Below, piece after piece: positions 43,991 to 53,236 of a stretch of 64,000 bases of DNA (positions are counted from its first letter, which is position 1; each line of letters begins with the position of its first letter). The notes under the pieces were generated by a model. That model worked only from the letters and a program-made list of their open reading frames with translations. It did no database searches and was not told the origin of the DNA. The stretch covers positions 1-64,000 of the forward strand of contig NZ_JALIQS010000008.1 of the NCBI RefSeq assembly GCF_024704725.1, given 5' to 3'. The position numbers and the translations under genes are program-made. The DNA comes from Shinella sp. CPCC 101442. GTDB taxonomy: Bacteria; Pseudomonadota; Alphaproteobacteria; Rhizobiales; Rhizobiaceae.

Positions 43991-45919
43991 ATGGAATCGA
44001 AGGAAAACAAGGGGCTGAGCCGCCGCGCGCTCTTCAGCGCCACGGCAGGAACGGCGGTTCTTGCCGGCACGATGGGGCCGGCGGCCCTTGGCCTGGGGGC
44101 TGCGGGTCTCTCGACCCCGGCCCGCGCTGCCTCTGGGGCGGACGGTTCCGTCGCGCCCGGCAAGCTGGACGACTACTACGGTTTCTGGTCCTCGGGCCAG
44201 TGCGGCGAGATGCGCATTCTCGGCATCCCGTCGATGCGCGAACTGATGCGTGTGCCGGTGTTCAACCGCTGCTCGGCCACCGGCTGGGGCCAGACGAATG
44301 AATCGATCCGCATCCACCAGCGCACGATGACGGAGAAGACCAAGAAGCAGCTCGCCGCAAACGGCAAGCACATCCACGACAATGGCGACCTGCATCACGT
44401 CCACATGTCCTTCACCGAAGGCAAGTATGACGGCCGCTATCTCTTCATGAACGACAAGGCCAATACCCGCGTGGCCCGCGTACGCTGCGACGTGATGAAG
44501 ACCGATGCCATCCTGGAAATCCCGAACGCCAAGGGCATCCACGGCCTGCGTCCGCAGAAATGGCCACGCTCGAACTACGTCTTCTGCAACGGCGAGGATG
44601 AAGCACCGCTGATCAATGACGGCTCGACCATGACCGACGTCTCGACCTACGTGAACATCTTCACTGCTGTCGATGCCGACAAGTGGGAGGTCGCCTGGCA
44701 GGTGAAGGTTTCCGGCAACCTCGACAATTGCGATGCCGACTATGAGGGCAAGTGGGCGTTCTCGACCTCGTACAATTCCGAAATGGGCATGTCGCTGGAA
44801 GAGATGACCAAGTCCGAGATGGACCATGTCGTCGTCTTCAATCTCGTTGAAATCGAGAAGGCGATCGCCGCGGGCCAGTATGAAGAGGTCAACGGCGTCA
44901 AGGTCGTGGACGGCCGCAAGGACGCCAAGTCGCTCTTCACGCGCTACATCCCGATCGCCAACAACCCGCATGGTTGCAACATGGCACCGGACAGGAAGCA
45001 CCTGTGCGTGGCCGGCAAGCTCTCGCCGACCGTCACCGTGCTCGACGTCACCAAGTTCGACGCGATCTTCTACGACAATGCCGAGCCGCGCAGCGCCGTG
45101 GTGGCGGAACCGGAACTCGGCCTCGGTCCGTTGCACACCGCCTTCGACGGTCGCGGCAATGCCTATACCTCGCTCTTCCTCGACAGCCAGGTGGTGAAAT
45201 GGAACATCGACGAGGCCATCCGCGCCTATGCCGGTGAGAAGATCAACCCGATCAAGGACAAGCTCGACGTCCAGTATCAGCCCGGCCACTTGAAGACGGT
45301 CATGGGCGAGACGCTGGATGCCTCCAACGACTGGCTGGTGTGCCTGTGCAAGTTCTCCAAGGACCGCTTCTTGAATGTCGGTCCGCTGAAGCCGGAGAAC
45401 GACCAGCTCATCGATATCTCCGGCGACAAGATGGTGCTGGTGCATGATGGCCCGAACTTTGCCGAGCCGCATGACGCCATCGCCGTCGCTCCTTCGATCC
45501 TGCCGAACATAAAGTCGGTATGGGACCGCAAGGACCCGATGTGGGCCGAAACCCGCAAGCAGGCAGAGGCCGACGGTGTCAATATCGACGAGTGGACCGA
45601 CGCCGTCATCCGCGACGGCAACAAGGTTCGCGTCTACCTGACGTCGGTCGCGCCGAGCTTCAGCCAGGAAAGCTTCACCGTGAAGGAGGGCGACGAGGTC
45701 ACTGTCATCGTTACCAATCTCGACGAGATCGATGACCTGACGCACGGCTTCACCATGGGCAACCACGGCGTCGCCATGGAGGTCGGACCGCAGATGACGA
45801 GTTCCGTCACCTTCGTCGCCGCCAATGCGGGCGTCTACTGGTACTATTGCCAGTGGTTCTGCCATGCCCTGCACATGGAAATGCGCGGGCGCATGTTCGT
45901 GGAACCGAAGGGCGCCTGA
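43991..45919 (+). CDS. nosZ: nitrous-oxide reductase, clade I
   Basis: 642 residues, the usual length. The twin-arginine signal [11 protein letters not shown] marks export in folded form by Tat, typical of clade I. The seven-bladed N-terminal domain holds CuZ ligands ([18 protein letters not shown] and further histidines such as [11 protein letters not shown]). The C-terminal cupredoxin has the CuA set [12 protein letters not shown] at about 620-631, plus the histidine in LTHGF. It reduces N2O to N2 in the periplasm. AGAAGGAG precedes the start. The next gene begins at the base after its stop. Confidence 0.97.
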   Translation: MESKENKGLSRRALFSATAGTAVLAGTMGPAALGLGAAGLSTPARAASGADGSVAPGKLDDYYGFWSSGQCGEMRILGIPSMRELMRVPVFNRCSATGWGQTNESIRIHQRTMTEKTKKQLAANGKHIHDNGDLHHVHMSFTEGKYDGRYLFMNDKANTRVARVRCDVMKTDAILEIPNAKGIHGLRPQKWPRSNYVFCNGEDEAPLINDGSTMTDVSTYVNIFTAVDADKWEVAWQVKVSGNLDNCDADYEGKWAFSTSYNSEMGMSLEEMTKSEMDHVVVFNLVEIEKAIAAGQYEEVNGVKVVDGRKDAKSLFTRYIPIANNPHGCNMAPDRKHLCVAGKLSPTVTVLDVTKFDAIFYDNAEPRSAVVAEPELGLGPLHTAFDGRGNAYTSLFLDSQVVKWNIDEAIRAYAGEKINPIKDKLDVQYQPGHLKTVMGETLDASNDWLVCLCKFSKDRFLNVGPLKPENDQLIDISGDKMVLVHDGPNFAEPHDAIAVAPSILPNIKSVWDRKDPMWAETRKQAEADGVNIDEWTDAVIRDGNKVRVYLTSVAPSFSQESFTVKEGDEVTVIVTNLDEIDDLTHGFTMGNHGVAMEVGPQMTSSVTFVAANAGVYWYYCQWFCHALHMEMRGRMFVEPKGA

Positions 45920-47251
45920 ATGATGCGGCTGCCCGTTTTCCTGATCGGCCTTGTTCTCGCTTCGCCGCTTGCGGCGGCGGAGCGTGCCGTCGTGCCGGGC
46001 GCGGGCAGCCTCGCAGCCGCCATCGCCGGGGCTGCACCCGGCGATGTGCTTATCCTTGCCGACGGGGTATATGCCGGCCCCGTCGTCGTCGACCGATCGC
46101 TCACTATTTCCGGACCCCGCGGTGCGGTGGTGGATGGGCAGGGGCGGGGCAGCGTGATGATGATTTCCGCTGCCGACGTGACCTTGACGGGTTTCACCGT
46201 CACCGGCTCGGGCCGCGTCAACCAGGATCTCGATGCCGGGGTGAAAATCCTGGAGGGCGCCGACCGGGCAAGCGTTGAAAAGCTGCTCGTCACCGGAAAC
46301 ATGCACGGCATCGACGTGCATGGCGGCCACGATGCTGTCGTCAGCGGCAACGAGATCATCGGGATCGAAAGCCCGCGCATGAACGAGCGCGGCAACGGCA
46401 TCTATGTCTGGAACAGCCCCGGCACGCTCCTGGAGAACAATGTCATCCGCTATGGCCGTGACGGCATCTTTTCCAATGCCAGCGCCGACAGCATCTATCG
46501 CGGCAACGTCATGCGCGATCTGCGTTTTGCCGTGCACTTCATGTACACGCGCAACACCGAGGTTTCCGGCAATATCTCGATCGGCAACCATCTCGGCTTC
46601 GCCATCATGTTCTCCAACAAGGCGAAGATCTTCAACAATCTGAGCCTCGGCGACCGTGAACACGGGCTGATGCTGAACTATGCCAACAACGCCGACGTCA
46701 CGGGCAATCTGGTGCGCGGCGGCACGAAGAAATGCCTCTTCATCTACAATGCCCACAAGAACCTGATCTGGAACAACCGCTTCGAGGGCTGCGGCATCGG
46801 CATCCATTTCACCGCCGGATCCGAGAAGAACGTGCTGACCGGCAACGCCTTCATCGCCAACCGCGAGCAGGTGAAATATGTCGGCACCCGCAACATGGAA
46901 TGGAGCCATGAGGGCAGGGGCAATTTCTGGTCCGACCACCCGGCCTTTGATCTCAACGGCGACGGCATCGCCGACAGTTTCTACCGTCCCAACGACCTGA
47001 TGGACCAGATCCTCTGGTCGCAGCCGGCGGCAAGTCTGCTCATCGGGTCACCCGCCGTGCAACTCGTGCGCTGGAGCCAGCGGGACTTTCCCGCGACGCT
47101 GCCTGGCGGCGTGCGCGACAGCGCGCCGCTGATGCGGCCTCTTACCATATCCGTCCCGCCTGAAATCCTCGGCTACGAAGCCGAAGCCGCCGGTCGCTGG
47201 GCCGAAGGAAATTATGATGACACCGACCCTGAAAATCTCTCGGCTCACTAA
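45920..47251 (+). CDS. nosD: NosD, periplasmic beta-helix maturation protein
   Basis: 443 residues. Signal peptide MRLPVFLIGLVLASPLAAA, then a right-handed parallel beta helix (CASH/NosD repeats): VVDRSLTISGPRGAVVDG, NVIRYGRDGIFSNASADSIYRGN, NEVSGNISIGNHLGFAIMFS-like repeats and RGNFWSDHPAFDLNGDGIADSFY, diagnostic of NosD. It acts with NosF and NosY in the sulfur/copper maturation of the CuZ site. Its 3' end overlaps nosF by 38 bases. Confidence 0.94.
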   Translation: MMRLPVFLIGLVLASPLAAAERAVVPGAGSLAAAIAGAAPGDVLILADGVYAGPVVVDRSLTISGPRGAVVDGQGRGSVMMISAADVTLTGFTVTGSGRVNQDLDAGVKILEGADRASVEKLLVTGNMHGIDVHGGHDAVVSGNEIIGIESPRMNERGNGIYVWNSPGTLLENNVIRYGRDGIFSNASADSIYRGNVMRDLRFAVHFMYTRNTEVSGNISIGNHLGFAIMFSNKAKIFNNLSLGDREHGLMLNYANNADVTGNLVRGGTKKCLFIYNAHKNLIWNNRFEGCGIGIHFTAGSEKNVLTGNAFIANREQVKYVGTRNMEWSHEGRGNFWSDHPAFDLNGDGIADSFYRPNDLMDQILWSQPAASLLIGSPAVQLVRWSQRDFPATLPGGVRDSAPLMRPLTISVPPEILGYEAEAAGRWAEGNYDDTDPENLSAH

Positions 47252-48116
47252 GCGCTTCGGCGAGGTGGAGGCGCTGAAAGCCGTCTCGCTGACGTTGGAG
47301 GCGGGGCGGCGCGCTGCCCTGCTCGGCCACAATGGCGCGGGCAAATCGACCTTGATGAAGATCGTCCTCGGCCTCATTCGCTATGACGGCGGGGACGTGA
47401 CGGTTTGCGGCGTGGCGCCCGGTTCGCCGGCGGCGCGCGCGCAGGTGGCCTATCTGCCTGAGAATGTCGCCTTTCACCCGGCTTTGACCGGAGAGGAACA
47501 GCTTCGCCACTATCTCGCGATGCGCGGTGAAAGCCCGAAGCAGGCCATGGCGCTTCTTGCCCGTGTCGGGCTGGAGAAGGCGGCGCGGCGACGGATCGGC
47601 ACCTACTCCAAGGGCATGCGCCAGCGTGTCGGCCTCGCGCAGACGCTGATCGGCCGCCCGCGTCTCCTCGTGCTGGATGAGCCGACCTCCGGTCTCGATC
47701 CGGTGTCGCGGCGCGATTTCTACGATCTCTTGGATGGTCTTTCTGCCGAGGGGACCGCGATCCTGCTTTCCTCCCACGTGCTGACCGAGGTGGAGGCACG
47801 CACCGATCGCATCCTCATTCTTTCAGGCGGGGAACTGGTGGCGGAGGGTACGCTCGCCGATCTGCGCGGCCGTGCTGCACTGCCTATCTCTTTTCTTGTT
47901 CGCGCCGCGCACGCCCATGCGCCCTCACTGACGGCGGCCTTTCCCGACGCCGTTGCTGGTGGGGATGGGCTCCTGCGCCTTTCCTGCGCGCAGGCGGAAA
48001 AGCTGCCGCTCTTGGCCCGCATAGCCGCGCTCGCGAGCGACGTCGCCGATCTCGATGTGATCCCGCCGAGCCTCGAGGATATCTACAGTCATTTCAGCCG
48101 GAGGGACGGGCAATGA
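47214..48116 (+). CDS. nosF: NosF, ABC ATPase for CuZ maturation
   Basis: 300 residues: Walker A GHNGAGKST, ABC signature YSKGMRQRVGLAQ, Walker B LLVLDEPTSGLD and H-loop SSHVLTE. It pairs with the membrane protein NosY and the periplasmic NosD to energise a step in NosZ copper-sulfide centre assembly. It overlaps nosD by 38 bases and nosY by 4 bases. Confidence 0.94.
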   Translation: MMTPTLKISRLTKRFGEVEALKAVSLTLEAGRRAALLGHNGAGKSTLMKIVLGLIRYDGGDVTVCGVAPGSPAARAQVAYLPENVAFHPALTGEEQLRHYLAMRGESPKQAMALLARVGLEKAARRRIGTYSKGMRQRVGLAQTLIGRPRLLVLDEPTSGLDPVSRRDFYDLLDGLSAEGTAILLSSHVLTEVEARTDRILILSGGELVAEGTLADLRGRAALPISFLVRAAHAHAPSLTAAFPDAVAGGDGLLRLSCAQAEKLPLLARIAALASDVADLDVIPPSLEDIYSHFSRRDGQ

Positions 48117-48934
48117 ACCGCATCCTCGCCACTGCGATTTCGGAATTCCGCATCGCCTTTCGCAATCGCTGGGTCTCCATCGCGACGGGCATGATGGTGC
48201 TGTTTGCACTGGTGCTAGCCGCCGCCGGCGCCGCACCGACGGGAGACGTCGGCGTGGACGGGCTCTCGGTGACGGTCGCCTCGCTCACCTCGCTCGCCGT
48301 CTATCTCGTACCGCTCCTCGCGCTCCTGATGAGTTTCGACGCTGTGGCGGGCGAAGTGGAGCGCGGCACGCTGCCGCTGCTTCTCACCTACCCCGTCTCG
48401 CGCCTGCAGATCCTTCTCGGCAAGCTTCTCGCGCATCTCGTGATCCTCGCCCTTGCGGTCACGCTCGGTTACGGCTCGGCGGCGCTGCTCGCCGTCTGGT
48501 CCGATGCCGAGGCGATCAGGGGGCTTGGCTCGTTGTGGCGGCTGATCTGGTCCTCGGTTCTGCTCGGGGCCACCTTCCTCGGCGCGGGCTACGCGCTCTC
48601 GGCTTTGGCGCGTCGGCCCTCCGGAGCCGCCGGTTTTACAATCGCGCTCTGGCTCGTGGCGGTGGTGCTCTATGATCTGGCTTTGCTTGCGTTGATCGTT
48701 TCGGACGGCGGCGGCGCTTTTACGACGCAGGCGCTACCCGTTGCCCTGCTTGCCAATCCCGCCGATGCCTTCCGCGTCTTCAATCTCTCGGCGGCGGAGG
48801 CTGTCGCGGTCGCCGGCGGCATCGGCGGTGCGGCGGGTGCGATTCCGCTCTGGCAATCGGCCGCCTCGCTCTTCCTCTGGCCGCTCGCCGCCATCGCCCT
48901 TGCCGTTACGGCTTTCCGCAAGGTGACGCCGTGA
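48113..48934 (+). CDS. nosY: NosY, ABC permease for CuZ maturation
   Basis: 273 residues, six predicted membrane helices, with the ABC-2 pattern FRIAFRNRWVSIATGMMVLFALVLAAAG, EVERGTLPLLLTYPVSRLQILLGKLLAHL, and ARRPSGAAGFTIALWLVAVVLYDL. The partner ATPase is NosF. Both ends overlap neighbours by 4 bases. Confidence 0.93.
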   Translation: MNRILATAISEFRIAFRNRWVSIATGMMVLFALVLAAAGAAPTGDVGVDGLSVTVASLTSLAVYLVPLLALLMSFDAVAGEVERGTLPLLLTYPVSRLQILLGKLLAHLVILALAVTLGYGSAALLAVWSDAEAIRGLGSLWRLIWSSVLLGATFLGAGYALSALARRPSGAAGFTIALWLVAVVLYDLALLALIVSDGGGAFTTQALPVALLANPADAFRVFNLSAAEAVAVAGGIGGAAGAIPLWQSAASLFLWPLAAIALAVTAFRKVTP

Positions 48935-49515
48935 GGATTTCGCTTCGTTCGGCATTTTTCGTCGGGGCACTCGTGCTGCTTGCCGCCTGCAAGGAGGAGG
49001 TGGTTCAGGATATGGCACCGCAGGACATGACGCCCGAGACCCTCGGTCACTATTGCCAGATGAACCTCCTGGAACATCCAGGCCCCAAGGCGCAGGTCTT
49101 TCTGGAGGGCAACGCCGCACCGCTGTTCTTCAGCCAAGTGCGCGATGCCATCGCCTATATGCGCGGCCCCGAGCAGGTCGCGCCCATTCGCGCAGTCTAT
49201 GTCAACGACATGGGCAAGACGGGCGCGACGTGGGACCGGCCCGGCGACGGCAACTGGATCGTCGCCGACAAGGCCTTCTACGTCCTTGGCTCCGCGCGCG
49301 CCGGCGGCATGGGCGCGCCCGAAGCGGTGCCGTTTTCCACCCGGGAGCGGGCCGAGGATTTTGCCCTCGTCGAGGGCGGCCGCGTGCTGACGCTCGCCGA
49401 TATTACCGATGATATGGTTCTCGCGCCGGTCGACGCCGGAGGGGACCAGGGGGACGATGACGATGCGGATTTCGACGGCCGCCTGCGTGCCCTGCCCAAC
49501 AAAGCCGGAGGTTGA
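48931..49515 (+). CDS. nosL: NosL, copper-delivery lipoprotein
   Basis: 194 residues from GTG. Lipoprotein signal SAFFVGALVLLAAC with the lipobox cysteine, then the copper-binding core (ETLGHYCQMNLLEHPGPKAQVFL; a Cys-x-Met pair plus histidine), AFYVLGSARAGGMGAPEAVPFS, and an acidic tail. NosL hands Cu(I) to apo-NosZ in the periplasm. It overlaps nosY by 4 bases (GTGA). Confidence 0.93.
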   Translation: MRISLRSAFFVGALVLLAACKEEVVQDMAPQDMTPETLGHYCQMNLLEHPGPKAQVFLEGNAAPLFFSQVRDAIAYMRGPEQVAPIRAVYVNDMGKTGATWDRPGDGNWIVADKAFYVLGSARAGGMGAPEAVPFSTRERAEDFALVEGGRVLTLADITDDMVLAPVDAGGDQGDDDDADFDGRLRALPNKAGG

Positions 49516-49518
49516 ACC

Positions 49519-50433
49519 ATGGCAATAACTCGACGCCGCCTAATCACAATTTCCGCCGCTCTGGCCATCCTGCCCACTACCACCCGCGCCTCTGCAACGG
49601 GCGCGACCCGCCAATGGACGGGACAGGCGCTGGGCGCGCGCGCTTCAATCCGGCTTGACCATCCCGATGGTGAGGCCATCGCCGCTCGCGTCATGGCCGA
49701 GATCGACCGGCTGGAGGATATGCTCAGCCTCTACCGGCCGCAGAGTGCACTGGCTCGCCTGAACCGCAACGGGCATCTTGCAGCGCCGCCTTTCGAATTG
49801 CTCGACTGCCTGTCGCTGGCCGGTGCCGTGCACCGCGCGAGCGGCGAACGGTTCGATCCGACTGTGCAGCCACTCTGGGCGCTCTGGGCCGAAGCTGCCG
49901 CAGGCGGCACAAGGCCCGATGCAGGGGCGCTCGAGACGGTGCGGCACAAGACCGGCTGGGCGAAGGTGAAACTCGACGCCACGGAAATCACCCTGCAATC
50001 CGGCATGGCGCTGACGCTGAATGGCATCGGCCAGGGTTATGTCGCTGACAGGATTGCCGCGCTGCTGGAGGCAGAGGGGCTGAGCAATATCCTGATCGAT
50101 ACGGGTGAACTGCGGGCGCTCGGGGGCAAGCCGGATGGTGGAAACTGGCCGGTACGCCTGGAGACGGGCGAACGCCTGCCGTTGCGCCAACGCGCGCTCG
50201 CAACATCCGCGCCGCTCGGCACGACCTTCGATCAGGCGGGCCACGACGGCCATATCCTCGATCCCGCAACGGGCATACCGGCGGCATCGGCATGGCGGTC
50301 CGTCTCGGTCTCAGCGCCGTCCGCCGCCATCGCCGACGCACTTGCCACCTCAGTTTGCCTAATGTCCGACCCGGAGACGATCCGGGCAATGCTCGGGCAT
50401 TTCGCAGGTGCACGCCTGGAGGCTGCCGCGTAA
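49519..50433 (+). CDS. nosX: NosX, ApbE-type flavin transferase for NosR
   Basis: 304 residues. Tat-like leader MAITRRRLITISAALAILP, then the ApbE fold: EIDRLEDMLSLYRPQSALARLNRNG, LTLNGIGQGYVADRIAALLE, NILIDTGELRALGGKPDGGNWPV, and GHDGHILDPATGIPA with the metal-binding aspartate. It attaches FMN to the threonine of the SGAT motif in NosR. It follows nosL by 3 bases and closes the canonical cluster. Confidence 0.92.
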   Translation: MAITRRRLITISAALAILPTTTRASATGATRQWTGQALGARASIRLDHPDGEAIAARVMAEIDRLEDMLSLYRPQSALARLNRNGHLAAPPFELLDCLSLAGAVHRASGERFDPTVQPLWALWAEAAAGGTRPDAGALETVRHKTGWAKVKLDATEITLQSGMALTLNGIGQGYVADRIAALLEAEGLSNILIDTGELRALGGKPDGGNWPVRLETGERLPLRQRALATSAPLGTTFDQAGHDGHILDPATGIPAASAWRSVSVSAPSAAIADALATSVCLMSDPETIRAMLGHFAGARLEAAA

Positions 50434-50554
50434 GGGTGGCCATGCCGCCATCATGGCAGAGGAAGTCGAAAGCCATGACCCTGTCCACCGTTGTTGGGTC
50501 ACGTCGCTTGCAACATTCAAGTGGTGTATTAGTTGCCGTGTAAAAGGGGAAGGA

Positions 50555-50710
50555 ATGACTATGGACAAGGAAGACTCGCTTAAACCCACGGTATTCTCCA
50601 GCGAGCATGTCAGCGGTCGTGACCTCGGCGGCAGCAGCCTGATGCCGATGCTCGTCGCCGGGCTCGTCCTGATCGCGATCGGCTATGCTGGCGTGATGAT
50701 TTTCGTTTAG
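50555..50710 (+). CDS. small single-helix membrane protein downstream of nosX
   Basis: 51 residues: a soluble N-terminal stretch MTMDKEDSLKPTVFSSEHVSGRDLGG then one helix SLMPMLVAGLVLIAIGYAGVMIFV. GGGGAAGGA lies immediately before ATG 50555. It sits 121 bases after nosX on the same strand and before a terminator, so it is probably part of the nos transcript. Function unknown; a role as an accessory peptide of nitrous oxide respiration is only inferred from position. Confidence 0.6.
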   Translation: MTMDKEDSLKPTVFSSEHVSGRDLGGSSLMPMLVAGLVLIAIGYAGVMIFV

Positions 50711-50834
50711 CCGAGTGAAACGAGGCAGCGTTTCCAAAGGCGTATCTCCCGGATGCTGCCCAGGTTGTTGATTTGCACTGATTGCACCACGTCGACAGGT
50801 CCGGTTTGGCCAGGCCTTCGCATCCTCGTGAAAA

Positions 50835-50856
50835 GGCCGGGCAAGCTCACCCGGCC
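50835..50856 (+). terminator. terminator after the nos region
   Basis: GGCCGGG, 8-base loop, CCCGGCC, followed by GGCTTCTTA. It lies 124 bases after the small membrane protein gene. Confidence 0.55.
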
Positions 50857-50942
50857 GGCTTCTTAGCAAGCGGTTATTGGCGCAGATCGTGATCCCAATT
50901 CTGCGGTGCCCTACGCGGCCGCTCGTTATAATGGGAAGGGGA

Positions 50943-51980
50943 TCACACTACCGGTGGGTTCAGGCGAGCAAAGCCTTGCTGAAGGTAATAGGGGAAGTAC
51001 GGATACGCGGCGGTCTTCTGGCTGGCCTTGTCGAGCCGCGCTGTCTGGTCCGGGGTCAACGACCAGCCCGTGGCGCCGAGGTTCTGGCGTAGCTGCTCTT
51101 CGTTGCGAGCACCGATGATGACGCTTGATACCGTCGGACGCTGCAGCAGCCAGTTGATGGCGATCTGCGGGACCGTCTTGCCGGTTTCACCGGCCAGTTC
51201 GTCAAGCACATCGACGACATCGTAGAGCTTTTCGTCATCGACCGGCGGACCGAACGAGGCCGTATCATGCAGGCGGCTTCCATCGGGCCAGGGGTGGCCA
51301 CGTCTGATCTTGCCGGTAAGGCGCGCCCAGCCGAGCGGGCTCCAGGCGAGCGCACCAACGCCCTGGTCGAGCCCAAGCGGCATCAATTCCCATTCGTAGT
51401 CCCGCCCCACCAGCGAATAATAGACCTGATGTGCGACATAGCGCGGATAGCCGCCTTTCTCTGCTGCTGCCAGCGACTTCATCAGTTGCCAGCCGGCGAA
51501 ATTGGAAACGCCGACATACCGGATTTTTCCACCGCTGACCAACGTGTCGAGTGTCGACAACACTTCTTCGATGGGCGTGAATGCATCGAAGGCGTGCAGT
51601 TGCATCAGGTCTATGTAATCGGTACCCAACCGGCGCAGCGCATCATCCACTCCCTTGATCAGGCGTGAACGCGAAGACCCGGCATCGTTCGGGCCGTCGC
51701 CCATGGGCAACGCCATTTTGGTGGAGATCAGAACGTCGCTGCGCCGTCCCCTGATCGCCGCGCCGAGCACTTCTTCGGAGGCCCCGTCCGAATATACGTC
51801 TGCCGTGTCGAAAAGATTGACGCCCGCCTCGATGCAGATGTCGACGATCCGGCGCGCCTCGGTGTCGTTGCTGTTGCCCCACGCGCTGAAAAGCGGCCCT
51901 TTGCCACCGAACGTCCCGGCGCCGAAAGACAGCGCGGGAACCTTCAACCCGGACGATCCAAGCCGTCTGTATTCCATCAT
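50943..51980 (-). CDS. aldo/keto reductase
   Basis: 345 residues from ATG 51980 with AAGGAG upstream. The AKR TIM barrel is complete: GVNLFDTADVYSDGASEEVLG contains the catalytic Asp and Tyr, LISTKMALPMG the Lys, and YIDLMQLHAFDAFTPIEEVLSTLDTLVSGGKIRYVGVSNF the His region. NADPH-binding SSVIIGARNEEQLRQNL is near the C-terminus. It reduces aldehydes or ketones using NADPH. It is divergent from the LysR regulator at 52088, which probably controls it. Substrate unknown. Confidence 0.9.
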   Translation of the reverse strand: MMEYRRLGSSGLKVPALSFGAGTFGGKGPLFSAWGNSNDTEARRIVDICIEAGVNLFDTADVYSDGASEEVLGAAIRGRRSDVLISTKMALPMGDGPNDAGSSRSRLIKGVDDALRRLGTDYIDLMQLHAFDAFTPIEEVLSTLDTLVSGGKIRYVGVSNFAGWQLMKSLAAAEKGGYPRYVAHQVYYSLVGRDYEWELMPLGLDQGVGALAWSPLGWARLTGKIRRGHPWPDGSRLHDTASFGPPVDDEKLYDVVDVLDELAGETGKTVPQIAINWLLQRPTVSSVIIGARNEEQLRQNLGATGWSLTPDQTARLDKASQKTAAYPYFPYYLQQGFARLNPPVV

Positions 51981-52087
51981 ACGAACTCCTTTGTGCGAGC
52001 ATGCCTGCGTTGGCAAATGGAAGGTGGTGTCTTGGGGATTTGATAGATAGACCATTTACAGGAACATCATTTGTGAGCTGAAGTCAC

Positions 52088-52996
52088 ATGGCGCGACAAC
52101 ATATCAATCGCTCCGGCGAAATGGCCGTCTTCGTCAGGGCTGTCGAACTCGGCGGCTTCTCAGCAGCTGCTCGCGAATGCGGCATGACGCCATCGGCGGT
52201 GAGCAAGCTGGTGCAGAGGCTCGAAGAGAGGCTTGGCGTTCGGCTGATCAACCGGTCGACGCGCCAATTGCAGTTGACGCCGGAGGGATGCGCATTTCAC
52301 GAGCGCGCAGCCAGCATCCTCGCCGATATCGATGATGCCGAGAGGCAGGCAGCGGCAGGCGACACCCCTGCCGGCCGCGTTCGCCTCAACGCCAGCGCTT
52401 CCTTTGCTACGCATGTGCTGATGCCGCTTCTGCCGGACCTTCTGGGTTCGTTTCCGGAACTCGCCGTCGACATTATCCAGACCGACGCCGTCGTCGACCT
52501 GATGGCCGAGCGCGTCGATATCGCGATCCGCGCTGGTCCGCTGAAGTCGTCGACGCTAATCGCGCGCAAGCTCGGCAGTACGTCCATGACGATCGTCGGG
52601 GCGCCGTCCTATCTCGAATGCCAAGGCAAGCCTGAAAGCTTGGACGACCTCAGAACCCACAACCGCCTGAGCCTGAACTATGCCAGGGCTGTGGATGGAT
52701 GGCCGGTGCTGGAAAACGGTTTGCCGGTCCAGCTGCCGCCATCCGAAAGGGTGCGTGTGAGCGACGGGGAGGGGTTGCGCCGGCTGGCACTTGCAGGTGT
52801 CGGATTGGCGCGGATGGCGACGTTCACGGTCCGGGGCGACATTGATGCCGGGCGGCTGGTGCCCGTTGTCGAACACCTCAACCCAGGAGATCGCGAGACT
52901 TTCCATGCGGTGTTTCAGGGGCAGGGCGGTACGCTTCCGTCCCGGGTGAGGGTGATGCTTGACTTCCTGGCGGCGCGAGCGCGACTTTCCGACTGA
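52088..52996 (+). CDS. LysR-family transcriptional regulator
   Basis: 302 residues. N-terminal winged helix (FVRAVELGGFSAAARECGMTPSAVSKLVQRLEERLGVRLINRSTRQLQLTPEG in order) and an effector domain with GRVRLNASASFATHVLMPLLPDLL and VDIIQTDAVVDLMAERVDIAIRAG. This is the CrgA/AaeR-like subgroup. It is divergently transcribed from the aldo/keto reductase gene with ~107 bases between starts, the classic LysR arrangement. Confidence 0.9.
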   Translation: MARQHINRSGEMAVFVRAVELGGFSAAARECGMTPSAVSKLVQRLEERLGVRLINRSTRQLQLTPEGCAFHERAASILADIDDAERQAAAGDTPAGRVRLNASASFATHVLMPLLPDLLGSFPELAVDIIQTDAVVDLMAERVDIAIRAGPLKSSTLIARKLGSTSMTIVGAPSYLECQGKPESLDDLRTHNRLSLNYARAVDGWPVLENGLPVQLPPSERVRVSDGEGLRRLALAGVGLARMATFTVRGDIDAGRLVPVVEHLNPGDRETFHAVFQGQGGTLPSRVRVMLDFLAARARLSD

Positions 52997-53236
52997 AGCA
53001 ACAAAGGATCAGTGGTTCTGATCCCTTGAAGACCGCCGACGTTTTCCCATTAAATTGCCCCCCAAATGGCGAGTTCTGCCAGTTGGACTCACCCAGTCCA
53101 TCGGGTGAGCGAGACAACAAGTGCCACGGCGCTAAAAGTCCAGATTGCGGGCCCTATCGACACTGCAAATCCAATCGCATTCAATGTACAAAACCGGGTT
53201 GAAGACGGACTCGGCATGGCAGGTTTGGAGAAGCGG

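Noticed and set aside
43862-46939. 1025-codon open frame on the minus strand across nosZ and nosD
   Set aside because: It is antisense to well-conserved nos genes, its sequence is a mirror of their codon bias (long runs of V, D, A, H), and it has no domain.
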